Below, piece by piece: positions 42,793 to 52,671 of a DNA stretch of 64,000 nt (its first letter is position 1; each line of letters starts with the position of its first letter). The position numbers and the translations under genes are program-made. Source of the stretch: Planktothrix serta PCC 8927 (lineage in GTDB: Bacteria; Cyanobacteriota; Cyanobacteriia; Cyanobacteriales; Microcoleaceae); the NCBI RefSeq assembly GCF_900010725.2, contig NZ_LR734829.1:1-64000 (forward strand), read 5' to 3'. The notes under the pieces are model-generated. The model worked only from the letters and a program-made list of their open reading frames with translations, was not told the DNA's origin and made no database searches.

Positions 42793-45700
42793 TTATTCTA
42801 GATCTTCTAGTAGAGAATTTAGTTCGCTTTCTGACAAGTTTACTAATTGAAAGTCAGTAGCACTATAAAATGAGGAATCTGTCGCTGGCGAATCTGTAAG
42901 ATACAAGCGGAGGTTATTGAGATAGACTTCAGCAAGTCTATTGATAGTCTGGGGATGATGAATCTGTTGACTATAAGACCAATCCACTTGGAGATATTCA
43001 TTTTGGATGCGAGCATTAATTGCGAGTAGGTGGGAGCGTTCTTGTTTGCCAAAAAGACCTGTGCCTGTGGGGGCATGACTCATCTTGAATGGGTAATGAT
43101 TTTTGGTTAAGTTATCAATTTGACCTAAGTAGTTGAAGCTAATCGAGGCTTTTTGATTGTTGGCAATTTGCTGTAAGTTTTTTTCCTGATTCAGATAATG
43201 CAGCAATCCAAAGCTGATGCCATGATGAGGAATTGTTCTCAATTGGGTTTTGATTTCTTTGAGCAATGAGTATTGGTCTGAATCAGCAGGCTTCTTTAAA
43301 AGAATTGGGTATATAGAAGTAAACCAGCCTACGGTTCTGGAAATATCTAATTGATCATGCAGTTCTTCCCTCCCATGTCCTTCTAAATCGATGAGCCAAG
43401 GTTCTAATTGATAAACTTCGTAGAGAGTTTTCAGTAATGCCGCTAGCATAATTTCCTGTACGCTGGCATGATAGGTGGCGATCGCCACTTTGACCAGAGT
43501 GTTTGTTTCTTGGGTAGTCAATTGGCAAGATCTGACCGCTTGACTGTCTACTGTATTGGTATTGGGTAATAAGGGATAATCTACGGGTAAAATTGCAACC
43601 GGAGTTGATAGAATGTTTTGCCAAAATGGAAAGTCCTCAATGATTTCTTTTGAGTTAGCCAGGGTTGTTAAAGATGTCGTCCATTGGCGATAAGAAGAGG
43701 TTTTCAATGGTAGGGAAATAGGCAAATCATTTATAGCTTGTTGGTAAGCTTGGCTCAAATCTGCAAGTAAAATTCGCCAGGATACCCCATCGACAATTAA
43801 ATGATGTGCCAAGAAAAACAAGACATTGCCATACTTAGCAAGATTTTTAGCATAGAGAATTCTGAATAATGGCGACTGCTCTAATTGAATACTTTCGTGC
43901 TCAGTTTCCACTGCTGCCGTTAAAGCATCTTCCGGTAAATTGCTAAAGTCGAGGACTCGCAAGGCGGGACGAGTTGCAGCACCGGAGTAAGATTGTTCCC
44001 ATTTACCCTGATTTTGAGAAAATTTTAACCGCAATACGTCGTGATGAAATGCGATCGCGTCTAAAGTACGAGAGAAGGCATCTATGTTTAATGGTTCGTC
44101 AATACTCAAAGCCACTGCTTGATTCCAGTGGTGAGGATGGAGTAAATTTTGAGCAAAAAACCAGTGTTGAATTGGAGAAAGGGGAACAACCCCGGTTAAG
44201 GGCTCCGTAACTTCGATTTGCTGGCTTAATGGTTTGGCTCTTGCTGCTATGCGCGAGAGGGTTTGAGCTTCAAAGATATCTTTCGGGTTAATCTCCCAAC
44301 CAGCAGTCCGAGCACGAGACACAACTTGCAAGCTCATGATTGAGTCTCCTCCTAGCTCAAAGAAATTATCTTGTGGATGAACAGTTTCTAACCCCAGCAC
44401 TTCTACCCAAATTTGAGCAAATATCTCTTCTGTGGCAGTTTTCGGTGTGGCTGCAAAAGTTGTTAGTTCTGGTGTGGGAAGGGCAGTGCGGTCAATTTTG
44501 CCGTTGGGGGTAAGGGGCCATTGTTTGAGGGGTACTATGGTGCTGGGAACCATATAGGCTGGCAGCTTCTGTACTAGGTAGTCTCGTAATTCGTTGGTTG
44601 CGGGACTATCTTTTGTAATGCAGGCGTAAGCAACGAGTCGTTTGCGACCTGGCACGTCTTGACGTAGCATCACCACTGCACTGTCTACTGTTGGGTGTTT
44701 AATTAAGGTAGCCTCGATTTCACCCAGTTCTATGCGATAACCGTTCAGTTTGATTTGGGAGTCTTTTCTGCCAATAAAGCAGATATTTCCTTGTGAGTCG
44801 TAGGTGCCGCGATCACCAGTCCTGTACAGTCTCGCCCCAGGCTTAGTGGCGAAGGGGTGAGGGATAAAAGCTTCCCCTGTTAATTCAGGGCGACTCAGAT
44901 AACCTCGTGCTAGGCTAATACCACCAATATAGATTTCCCCGATAACTCCCGGTGCTACTGGCTGCAAAAAAGAGTCCAGGAGGTATATTTCCACATTGGC
45001 TATTGCTTTCCCAATACTGGGTTCACCCAGTAAATTGGAGCAGTTCATGATACTCGCGCAGACAGTTGCTTCTGTCGGCCCGTAGGCGTTAAACACTCTT
45101 GCCGATCGTTTTCCCCAACGTTGAAACACTTCAGATGTTGCTGCTTCTCCAGCCACAATCAGACTTGATAACTCAGGCAGTTCTGATGGTTCAACGATGG
45201 CGAGAAGAGAAGGCGGTAGAGTTAAATGGGTAACTTGCCATTTTGTGAGGTTTGCCCACAATGCTGAACTCACTGCGTTGTTATTTTTTTGGAGATACAG
45301 TGTTGCTCCACTCCCTAATGCCATAAAAATTTCAGATATAGCCGCATCAAAGTTTAAAGAAGCAAATTGGTAAACGCGACTCTCTGCTGTGACACCAAAA
45401 CTCAAAGCTTGACTTTTTACTAAGTTTTGAATCCCAGCATGGGTAACTAATACTCCTTTTGGTTTGCCTGTAGAACCAGAAGTGTAAATGACGTAAGCAA
45501 GGTTTTCTGAACTTATTTTTTTGTTTAGACGTTTTGTGCTGTGAGGCGTAGGTTTTTCTGGCTCTTTGCTAAAAGTTATGACCTTGACCTTATCAGAAAA
45601 TAATCCTGGTGATAGGTTTTCTGAAGTCAGTATCACAGGAGTTTTACTATCTTCCACTATAAATTGCAGACGCGCTTCTGGATAGCTGCTCTCCAAGGGG

Positions 45701-48700
45701 AGAAATGCTGCTCCTGCTTTCAACACAGCAAGTAAAGCAATAATATAAGCAATTGATGGGTGAAAATATAGCCCGACGATAGTTTCATAGCCAACTCCTG
45801 CTTCGATCAATTTTGCGGCTATTTGATTTGCTCGTTCTTCTAATTCTCCGTAGGTAACTTCCTGGTTATCACAAACTAAGGCTACAGCATCAGGGCTTAA
45901 ATCTGCTTGTGCTTCAACCAATTGATGTGCTGCCTTGAATTCTCCCGAAGTAATATTTTTTGCCTTTCCAGCATTTATCATGTCTACAGCATCTTGCGCT
46001 GAAAAACCTGTAATTTCTCCTAACACTCTATCTGGATATCTTGCCAGGTTTACCATGATATTTTGCAGTCGTCCCAGCAGAATATTTGCGGCTGTCGCTG
46101 ATAGATATTTTGTCTGGTAATTAAGCTTTAACAACAAACCATCATCAGGAATAACTCCTAATGTTAACGGGTAATTTGTTCTTTCATAGAACTCGATATC
46201 ATGGACTTGAAAATCCCGTCCTTGTTCCTTTAAACTTTTGTCTACTGGATAATTTTCAAATACCAAAATGCTGTCAAATAAGGGTTCTCCTGCTGAAGCG
46301 GAAATCTCTTTTTGAATGTCAATTAGCTTGCTATATTCATATTCCCTCATTTGTGTATGATGCTGCTGAATTTTTTCTAGCCAGGTAGCTACCGTAACTT
46401 CGGGGTTGAGGCGGATTCGCATTGGTAAAGTGTTGATAAATAACCCTACCATGTTTTCTACATCTTGCAGTTCTGATGGACGACCAGAAACTGTGACCCC
46501 AAATACTACATCTTCGCCTGCACCATGTTTTTGTAAGCAGAGTCCCCAAGCGCCTTGAGCGATCGTATTGAGCGTTAATCGACAGCTTTTTGCCATCTGT
46601 TGCAACTGGGCAAATTGTTGGGCATCAAGGCGTAATTCTACTTCCGCATAAGTATCTGATTCTGTCTCGTTTGGTAATTGCCAAGCAATTCGGGTAGATG
46701 TAGAAATACCATCCAAAGCCTCTTGCCAGAATTCCCCAGCTGACTGCGGATTTTGCTCTAAAAGCCACTGAATATAATGCCGATAAGGAGGAACAGGTGG
46801 CAAAGAAAACAGAGTTTGTTGACAGGCGGCTTGATAAACAGTCAACACTTCTTTAAAAATTATTGGTAAAGACCAACCATCAAGAATAATATGACAGTGG
46901 CTCCAAATCCATTGCCAAGTAAAATTATCTAAGCGAAAAACAGCAAACCGCATCAAGGGCGCAGCCGTCAAAACAAATCCATTTTGACGGTCATTGAGTA
47001 AATATTGCTCTCGTAATCCTTCTTGTTCTGCAACTGAGAAATCACACCAATCTTGTTGAAAAATGTCAAATTTAACTTCTTTATTAACAACTTGTAGCGG
47101 TTCTTTTTGTCCATCCCAAATAAAAGCACTACGAAGTGATGGATGTCTTTTTATAACTATCTGCCAAGCCGAATTAAGTTTTTCAACATCAAGTTTTCCG
47201 GTAATTTTGCCTGCTACTTGTTCAAAATAAACCGCATCTTCTGAGTTTAAAATTGTATGAAACAGCATTCCTTCCTGTAAAGGGGACAAAGGATATACAT
47301 CTTCCAGTTGAGGAAACCTTTCTTGCAAACTATCTAAATTAGGCTGGCTAATCCGCACTAAAGGAAAGTCTGAGGGAGTATATTCACTGATACTTTTACT
47401 AACTTCACAACAATGGGCAAGTATTTCTGCTAAATTTTGCTGAAAACTCTCGGCCCATTGATTCACTGTTTCTTCCTGATGCAACTGAGAACTATACAAC
47501 CAATCAACGCGCAATTGCCCTTCTACAACAATTGCCATAACATCAATGATGTGCGGGCAGTTGCCTTCGGGATGACGGGTTAGTTCTACATCTTCATTTA
47601 ATAAGTTCAGTAACCTATTTTGACCACTCTCACCTCGTACTTGACCCAAATAATTAAAACTGATTTGACTTGGTGATTCGAGAGCTAAATCATCAGCAGT
47701 TTCAGGGTTAAGATATCTTAAAAGACCATAACCAAAGCCGCATTTTGGAACAGAACGTACCTGCTCCTTAACAGTTCTGACTAAATTCTTGACAGTCAAA
47801 TCCTGACTAGATAACTCCAGACAGAAAGGATAAAGAGTTGTGAACCAACCCAGGGTGCGAGTGATGTCTAAATCTGAAGATAATTCATCCCTCCCATGCC
47901 CCTCCATGATAATTTGAAAAGTCGTTTTTTGGGTAATTTGGTTCAAGGTTTTCCCCAAAGCAGCAATTAATAATTCTTGGGGTTGAGTCCGATAGGCTTT
48001 GTTGGCTCGCGTAAGAAAGATCTGGGTTTGTTCAGTAGTTAATTGCCGCGAAATTCTTTTAACAGTCCCTTCTAAATTTTCCATCAAAGCATTAGGAAAA
48101 TCCAAAGGTAACGTAGCAGTTTCCGTTTTGACAGTATCAATCCAAAACTGTCTTTCTGCTTGCAGATGTCTGGAGTTGGCAAAATTTTGTAGAAATTCAC
48201 TCCACTGCTGAAAAGATGTGGATACGGGAGCTAATTGGCTACCATTGATTGCTTCCTTTATGTCTTGCAGCAGAATTCGCCAAGAAACACCATCAACTAT
48301 TAAGTGATGGATAACGACCAAAAGCTGAGGTAAGCGGTTTGAGCCTAGATAAAAATAAGTAGCAGCAGCCAAAGGCCCATCACTCAAATTCAAGGATTTT
48401 TGCAGATGTTCAACAGCTTTTGACTTAGCTGCATTCTGCATTAAATCATCTTGGTCGCTCAAATCTAAGGTTGCAAAAGCAAAAAGATTGGCATCATTTC
48501 TCCCATAAAATTGCTGCCAAATTCCCTCCTCTTTTGCAAACCGTAACCGGAAAGTATCGTGATGAGCAGCAACCGTTTGAATTGCTGTGGCAATTGTTGT
48601 GGGTTCTAAGGATTGGTGAACTTCAAAAAGTAAGGCTTGGTTCCAGTGGTGAGGATTGGCAACATTGAGGCTAAAAAACCACTTTTGGATGGGAGTTAGG

Positions 48701-51700
48701 AGAACGCTTCCTTCAGCTGTTCTGGCAGGAATGGTCAAAGAATGAACTCTTTCGACAACCACTCCTAATCGTTTGACTGTTTGTTCTTGAAATATTTCTT
48801 TGGGCGTTAATAGCCACCCTTGGCGACGTATTTCTGCTACAACTTTCAAGGCTAAGATGGAATCACCACCAAGGTCAAAAAAGTTATCTTCAACGCCAAT
48901 CCCATCTACTTCTAAAACTTTCGTCCAAACAGCGCAAATCACTTTTTCCGCTTCGGTTTGTGGTGGTAGGAAACTTTGTCTTGCGGCAGATTGATGCCAA
49001 TCTGGAATCGGTAAGGCTTGGCGGTCAATTTTCCCTTGGGCAGTCAACGGCATAGTGTCGAGAAACATGAATGCCTGGGGCAACATATAATCAGGGAGTT
49101 GCTCCTTGAGGGTGGTGCGTAATTGCTCGGCTGTCATTTGCCTATTTGTGACGATGTATGCAACTAAACGTTTATCCTCTGTCGTCACAGTATGAGCTAT
49201 AACTATGGCTTCTGCAACTTCCGGGAATGCTGTTAAAGCCGCTTCAATTTCCCCTAATTCAATCCGAAAACCCCGTATTTTTACCTGTAAGTCACTCCGT
49301 CCCAGATATTCAATATCTCCAGATGCTAATCGTCGTGCTAAGTCTCCGGTGCGATAGAGTCGCGCTCCTGGTTCTAGACTGTAAGGGTCGGGAATAAACT
49401 TTGTTGCAGTGAGGGTTGGTTGGTTGATATATCCTCTGGAGAGACCCATACCACCTACATAAATTTCTCCTCTTACTCCTATAGGTGTAGGTTCTAAAGT
49501 ATCATCTAGGATATGTAGAGATAGGTCAGGAATGGTTAACCCAATAACGCTACCCGGATTTTGATCAATATCTTCCGCCGTGATTTGACGATAGGTTACA
49601 TGAACTGTCGTCTCAGTAATCCCATACATATTAATCAAACGGGGATAGTTGTCGCCGTAGCGTTCTATCCAAGGTTTGAGGCTTTGCAATTCTAATGCTT
49701 CCCCACCAAATATAATGACTCGTAATCCCAGTTTGTCTGGAAATGCTTGGTCAGCACGCATCAATTGCCGAAATGCCGAAGGAGTCTGGTTGAGAATAGT
49801 GACACCTTGGCGCTGCAAAAGATTACGAAAGGCTTCTGGAGAACGGCTTTCTAAATACTGAACGATGACGAGTTTACCACCATATAATAATGCTCCCCAT
49901 ATTTCCCATACGGAAAAGTCAAAGGCGAAGGAGTGAAACAGTGTCCATACGTCTTTTTCATTGAAGCCAAACCAGTCATCTGTTTTTCGCATTAATCGGA
50001 CAACATTGTTGTGGGTGATGACACATCCTTTTGGCTGTCCGGTTGAACCACTTGTGTAAATAATATAAGCTGCTTGTTGAGGCAGGATTTGAGTCGTTAA
50101 AGTGAATTCCTGGGTAGGTTCTAGCTGGTCAATTACTAAGATTTTGCGGTCTTGTATCGGTAGGTGAGAAAGTAAACTTTCTGTGGTTAGGAGCAGGGTA
50201 ATTCCACTGTCTTCAGCAATAAACCTAAGCCGTTCTGAAGGATATTGGGGGTCTAAGGGTACATAAGTCCCGCCGGAAAGCAATACCGCGAGTAAGGCTA
50301 TGATTAAGTTGGTGCTTCGTTCTAGGTAAATGCCAACTCTTGTTTCTATTCCTATTCCTTTTTGTTGCAGAACGGCTGCAAGTTGACTAGCTTGTTGGTG
50401 GAGTTCTTGATAGGTTATTTCTTGGTCTGTGGTGCTGATGGCAATTTGATTGGCGTGTTTATGGGCGCTGTGAGTAAAGAGTTCTACTAGGTTTGTTGCT
50501 TGTTCTTGCGTGGTTTCTTGACCCGAACCCAAGGTTAGAAGTTCTTGGCGATCGCTGTGGGTTAATATTGGTAATATGTTAATATCAACATCTGGGTCTA
50601 TCAGGACTGCTGTTAACAGGTGTTGATAATGGGTCAAGAGGCGCTGGGCTGTTGGTGCTGTGAACAAGTCTGTGTTATACTCTAGTGCAACTTGCCATCC
50701 CGATCCACTCGGTTCTAGCATTAGACTCAAATCAAATTTAGCGCCGCCGTTATCTATATAAATTGGTGTGGCTATGATTCCCGGTAGCTGGATTTCCCCT
50801 AAAGGTGCATTTTGTAGGGCGAACAGAGTTTGAAAAATTGGCGATCGCTGAGGGTTTCGCTGGATTTCGAGTTCCTCTACAATGAGTTCTAAGGGAACAT
50901 CCTGATTTGCTAATGCTGCTACACAAGTTAGTGATATCTGTTGCAGGAGTTGCCGAAATGTTGGTCTACCTGATAAATCTGCTCGTAGGGGTAAGGCGTT
51001 AACAAAACAACCTATGAGGGTTGTGATTTCGCTATGTTGTCGATTGGCGCTGACTGTACCGACGATAATATCACTCTGACCAGTATAACGATATAGCAAA
51101 ACGTAATAAGCTGCTAGTGTTACCATGAAAAAGGTAGCATTATTCGCTTTTGCGAATGCTTCTAAGCTGGAGGTGAGAGATACAGGCAATACTTGCCGCC
51201 AGACCGTACCATGAAAAGTTTGTAATGGTGGACGTTTTTTGTCCAGAAGTAACTCTAAATTTGGCAGAGGTGTTGTTAGAGTTTTTTTCCAATATGTTAT
51301 TTGTTCTTGAATAGTCTGGCTTTTTAGCCAAGTGACTTGCCATTCAGCATAATCTCCATACTGAATAGGTAATTCGGGTAAAGAAACTGATGAGCCTTGC
51401 AAATAAGCACGATAAAATTCCGCTAATTCCTGTACTAATATCCCTAAAGACCAGCCATCACTAATAATATGATGTAAATTTACTAGGAGAATATGATCTT
51501 GGTTTGATATCCTATATAAGACCCCCCTTATCAAAAAATCATTGACAAGGTTAAAGGGACTTTGCGACTCTCTTTCTAAGATTGTTTTTAACTGATCTGG
51601 CTGGTCATCTAAAGAAAATTCCAGACTTTTTTCCTCTAGTTCAAATCCTCCTTCTGGATGGATAAGTTGCACAGGTTCCCCATCCTCTATAGCAAATGTC

Positions 51701-51882
51701 GTCCTCAAAACTTCATGACGATAGATAATTTGATGGAACGACTGCTTTAAGGCTTCTTGATGAAGGTCGCCAACTAACTTTAAAGCGATCGGAATGTTGT
51801 AAGCAATGTTCCCTGGACTTAATATTTCATTAAACCATATTTGCCTTTGAGCTAAAGACAGTGGTAGGACATAAACTTCCAT
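42793..51882 (-). CDS. hasV: NRPS2: C-A(Thr)-T-E-C-A(Tyr-like)-T-E
   Basis: 3029 aa, two epimerising modules. C1 (about 5-430, HHIISDG) looks like an LCL domain. A1 (about 460-960) code DFWNIGMVHK = Thr; T1 about 1005; E1 (about 1040-1480, HHLIVDGVSWRI, MEGHGRDEL). C2 (about 1510-1950) is DCL-like, with the His motif reading CHIILDG: the catalytic second His is kept and the first is Cys. A2 (about 1985-2480) code DASTIAAVCK, an aromatic, most likely Tyr, code; T2 about 2508; E2 (about 2545-2995). The C-terminal tail (ATDFQLVNLSESELNSLLED) resembles the E-to-C linker. Predicted output is D-Thr3-D-Tyr4. It follows the oxygenase gene by 15 bp and precedes NRPS3 by 23 bp. Confidence 0.9.
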   Translation of the reverse strand: MEVYVLPLSLAQRQIWFNEILSPGNIAYNIPIALKLVGDLHQEALKQSFHQIIYRHEVLRTTFAIEDGEPVQLIHPEGGFELEEKSLEFSLDDQPDQLKTILERESQSPFNLVNDFLIRGVLYRISNQDHILLVNLHHIISDGWSLGILVQELAEFYRAYLQGSSVSLPELPIQYGDYAEWQVTWLKSQTIQEQITYWKKTLTTPLPNLELLLDKKRPPLQTFHGTVWRQVLPVSLTSSLEAFAKANNATFFMVTLAAYYVLLYRYTGQSDIIVGTVSANRQHSEITTLIGCFVNALPLRADLSGRPTFRQLLQQISLTCVAALANQDVPLELIVEELEIQRNPQRSPIFQTLFALQNAPLGEIQLPGIIATPIYIDNGGAKFDLSLMLEPSGSGWQVALEYNTDLFTAPTAQRLLTHYQHLLTAVLIDPDVDINILPILTHSDRQELLTLGSGQETTQEQATNLVELFTHSAHKHANQIAISTTDQEITYQELHQQASQLAAVLQQKGIGIETRVGIYLERSTNLIIALLAVLLSGGTYVPLDPQYPSERLRFIAEDSGITLLLTTESLLSHLPIQDRKILVIDQLEPTQEFTLTTQILPQQAAYIIYTSGSTGQPKGCVITHNNVVRLMRKTDDWFGFNEKDVWTLFHSFAFDFSVWEIWGALLYGGKLVIVQYLESRSPEAFRNLLQRQGVTILNQTPSAFRQLMRADQAFPDKLGLRVIIFGGEALELQSLKPWIERYGDNYPRLINMYGITETTVHVTYRQITAEDIDQNPGSVIGLTIPDLSLHILDDTLEPTPIGVRGEIYVGGMGLSRGYINQPTLTATKFIPDPYSLEPGARLYRTGDLARRLASGDIEYLGRSDLQVKIRGFRIELGEIEAALTAFPEVAEAIVIAHTVTTEDKRLVAYIVTNRQMTAEQLRTTLKEQLPDYMLPQAFMFLDTMPLTAQGKIDRQALPIPDWHQSAARQSFLPPQTEAEKVICAVWTKVLEVDGIGVEDNFFDLGGDSILALKVVAEIRRQGWLLTPKEIFQEQTVKRLGVVVERVHSLTIPARTAEGSVLLTPIQKWFFSLNVANPHHWNQALLFEVHQSLEPTTIATAIQTVAAHHDTFRLRFAKEEGIWQQFYGRNDANLFAFATLDLSDQDDLMQNAAKSKAVEHLQKSLNLSDGPLAAATYFYLGSNRLPQLLVVIHHLIVDGVSWRILLQDIKEAINGSQLAPVSTSFQQWSEFLQNFANSRHLQAERQFWIDTVKTETATLPLDFPNALMENLEGTVKRISRQLTTEQTQIFLTRANKAYRTQPQELLIAALGKTLNQITQKTTFQIIMEGHGRDELSSDLDITRTLGWFTTLYPFCLELSSQDLTVKNLVRTVKEQVRSVPKCGFGYGLLRYLNPETADDLALESPSQISFNYLGQVRGESGQNRLLNLLNEDVELTRHPEGNCPHIIDVMAIVVEGQLRVDWLYSSQLHQEETVNQWAESFQQNLAEILAHCCEVSKSISEYTPSDFPLVRISQPNLDSLQERFPQLEDVYPLSPLQEGMLFHTILNSEDAVYFEQVAGKITGKLDVEKLNSAWQIVIKRHPSLRSAFIWDGQKEPLQVVNKEVKFDIFQQDWCDFSVAEQEGLREQYLLNDRQNGFVLTAAPLMRFAVFRLDNFTWQWIWSHCHIILDGWSLPIIFKEVLTVYQAACQQTLFSLPPVPPYRHYIQWLLEQNPQSAGEFWQEALDGISTSTRIAWQLPNETESDTYAEVELRLDAQQFAQLQQMAKSCRLTLNTIAQGAWGLCLQKHGAGEDVVFGVTVSGRPSELQDVENMVGLFINTLPMRIRLNPEVTVATWLEKIQQHHTQMREYEYSKLIDIQKEISASAGEPLFDSILVFENYPVDKSLKEQGRDFQVHDIEFYERTNYPLTLGVIPDDGLLLKLNYQTKYLSATAANILLGRLQNIMVNLARYPDRVLGEITGFSAQDAVDMINAGKAKNITSGEFKAAHQLVEAQADLSPDAVALVCDNQEVTYGELEERANQIAAKLIEAGVGYETIVGLYFHPSIAYIIALLAVLKAGAAFLPLESSYPEARLQFIVEDSKTPVILTSENLSPGLFSDKVKVITFSKEPEKPTPHSTKRLNKKISSENLAYVIYTSGSTGKPKGVLVTHAGIQNLVKSQALSFGVTAESRVYQFASLNFDAAISEIFMALGSGATLYLQKNNNAVSSALWANLTKWQVTHLTLPPSLLAIVEPSELPELSSLIVAGEAATSEVFQRWGKRSARVFNAYGPTEATVCASIMNCSNLLGEPSIGKAIANVEIYLLDSFLQPVAPGVIGEIYIGGISLARGYLSRPELTGEAFIPHPFATKPGARLYRTGDRGTYDSQGNICFIGRKDSQIKLNGYRIELGEIEATLIKHPTVDSAVVMLRQDVPGRKRLVAYACITKDSPATNELRDYLVQKLPAYMVPSTIVPLKQWPLTPNGKIDRTALPTPELTTFAATPKTATEEIFAQIWVEVLGLETVHPQDNFFELGGDSIMSLQVVSRARTAGWEINPKDIFEAQTLSRIAARAKPLSQQIEVTEPLTGVVPLSPIQHWFFAQNLLHPHHWNQAVALSIDEPLNIDAFSRTLDAIAFHHDVLRLKFSQNQGKWEQSYSGAATRPALRVLDFSNLPEDALTAAVETEHESIQLEQSPLFRILYAKNLAKYGNVLFFLAHHLIVDGVSWRILLADLSQAYQQAINDLPISLPLKTSSYRQWTTSLTTLANSKEIIEDFPFWQNILSTPVAILPVDYPLLPNTNTVDSQAVRSCQLTTQETNTLVKVAIATYHASVQEIMLAALLKTLYEVYQLEPWLIDLEGHGREELHDQLDISRTVGWFTSIYPILLKKPADSDQYSLLKEIKTQLRTIPHHGISFGLLHYLNQEKNLQQIANNQKASISFNYLGQIDNLTKNHYPFKMSHAPTGTGLFGKQERSHLLAINARIQNEYLQVDWSYSQQIHHPQTINRLAEVYLNNLRLYLTDSPATDSSFYSATDFQLVNLSESELNSLLEDLE

Positions 51883-51897
51883 AATTCAACGTAATTT

Positions 51898-52476
51898 TTA
51901 TAGTTTGTCAGAAGTTTCTACTTGGGACAAAATCTTTAACCAATACGCTTCATCAACTGATTGGTTAGTTCCCAACGGCTCTTTCGCCCTTAATTCGCCT
52001 CTTTGAAAATCTATCAACAAAACAACCCTTGGTTTCCCAGATTTATTCCAGGCTTCATGCTCTAATGTGTCATCAAATACCAAGCATTTACCTTCTTGCC
52101 AACTTCTGGTTTCTTTATCTACTCTAATCCCACATTCATCTGGCACAATCAAACCCAAATGACAACGGAGTACAGCTTGAGTTACGCCAAAGTGAGGGCC
52201 AATATAAGTTCCAGGCGCTAAGGAAGAAAATCCAGCAGTCATCATACCGGGTATCCCTTCAACCAATTGAGTCGTTTGGGGACATAAGCGGCAATTATCT
52301 TCAATTCTTTGCCCAAACGCATACAGTCCAAAAACTTCCCAGCCTTGATTGTAAATATCTTTCTCAGGCCAATCAATAAAATTTTTAGGCTGAAGTTGCT
52401 CTAGCTCCTGGCGGATAATTAACCAGTTAGCTTCTAAGGTAGCTACAAATTCAAAATCCGTTGATTCAGAAAACAT
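51898..52476 (-). CDS. Aspartyl/asparaginyl beta-hydroxylase-family Fe(II)/2-oxoglutarate oxygenase
   Basis: 192 aa from the ATG at 52476; a TTG three codons upstream is possible. The core is GPHFGVTQAVLRCHLGLIVP (metal His and substrate region), GIRVDKETRSWQEGKCLVFDDTLEHEAWN (second metal His) and KPRVVLLIDFQR (2-oxoglutarate-binding Arg). The family hydroxylates C-H bonds and uses a two-His metal site. It is the first gene of the unit with NRPS2 and NRPS3, so it is a tailoring enzyme. Candidate targets are the 2- or 3-position of the dihydroxy fatty acid of hassallidins or an amino-acid side chain; the sequence cannot decide. Confidence 0.82.
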   Translation of the reverse strand: MFSESTDFEFVATLEANWLIIRQELEQLQPKNFIDWPEKDIYNQGWEVFGLYAFGQRIEDNCRLCPQTTQLVEGIPGMMTAGFSSLAPGTYIGPHFGVTQAVLRCHLGLIVPDECGIRVDKETRSWQEGKCLVFDDTLEHEAWNKSGKPRVVLLIDFQRGELRAKEPLGTNQSVDEAYWLKILSQVETSDKL

Positions 52477-52671
52477 TGCTCTCAATATTCAGTAAACAAC
52501 TTTGTAGAATATACAGGAAGTTACTTAGCTATAGTTTCTCCATGTATACACTACTTTAGTAGAAGTTTAGTAAACAACAGTCTGACTTTAGATGTTATTG
52601 ATCGAACTATAATAGCTTATCATGCTTTTAGCACAATCAGAAAAATTATTTTAGGGCTAGAGAAATTCATT
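52477..52671. promoter_or_regulatory. Divergent promoter region between oxygenase-NRPS and SDR-GT units
   Basis: This 195-bp AT-rich gap separates the minus-strand oxygenase/NRPS2/NRPS3 unit from the plus-strand SDR/glycosyltransferase unit. It must hold start sites for both, giving a single place for coordinated control of the cluster. I see no convincing operator or clear -35/-10 pair. Confidence 0.45.

Noticed and set aside
43974-44210. Plus-strand open frame inside NRPS2
   Set aside because: It is antisense to the E2 domain with no signals of its own; many such antisense frames occur across the synthetases.
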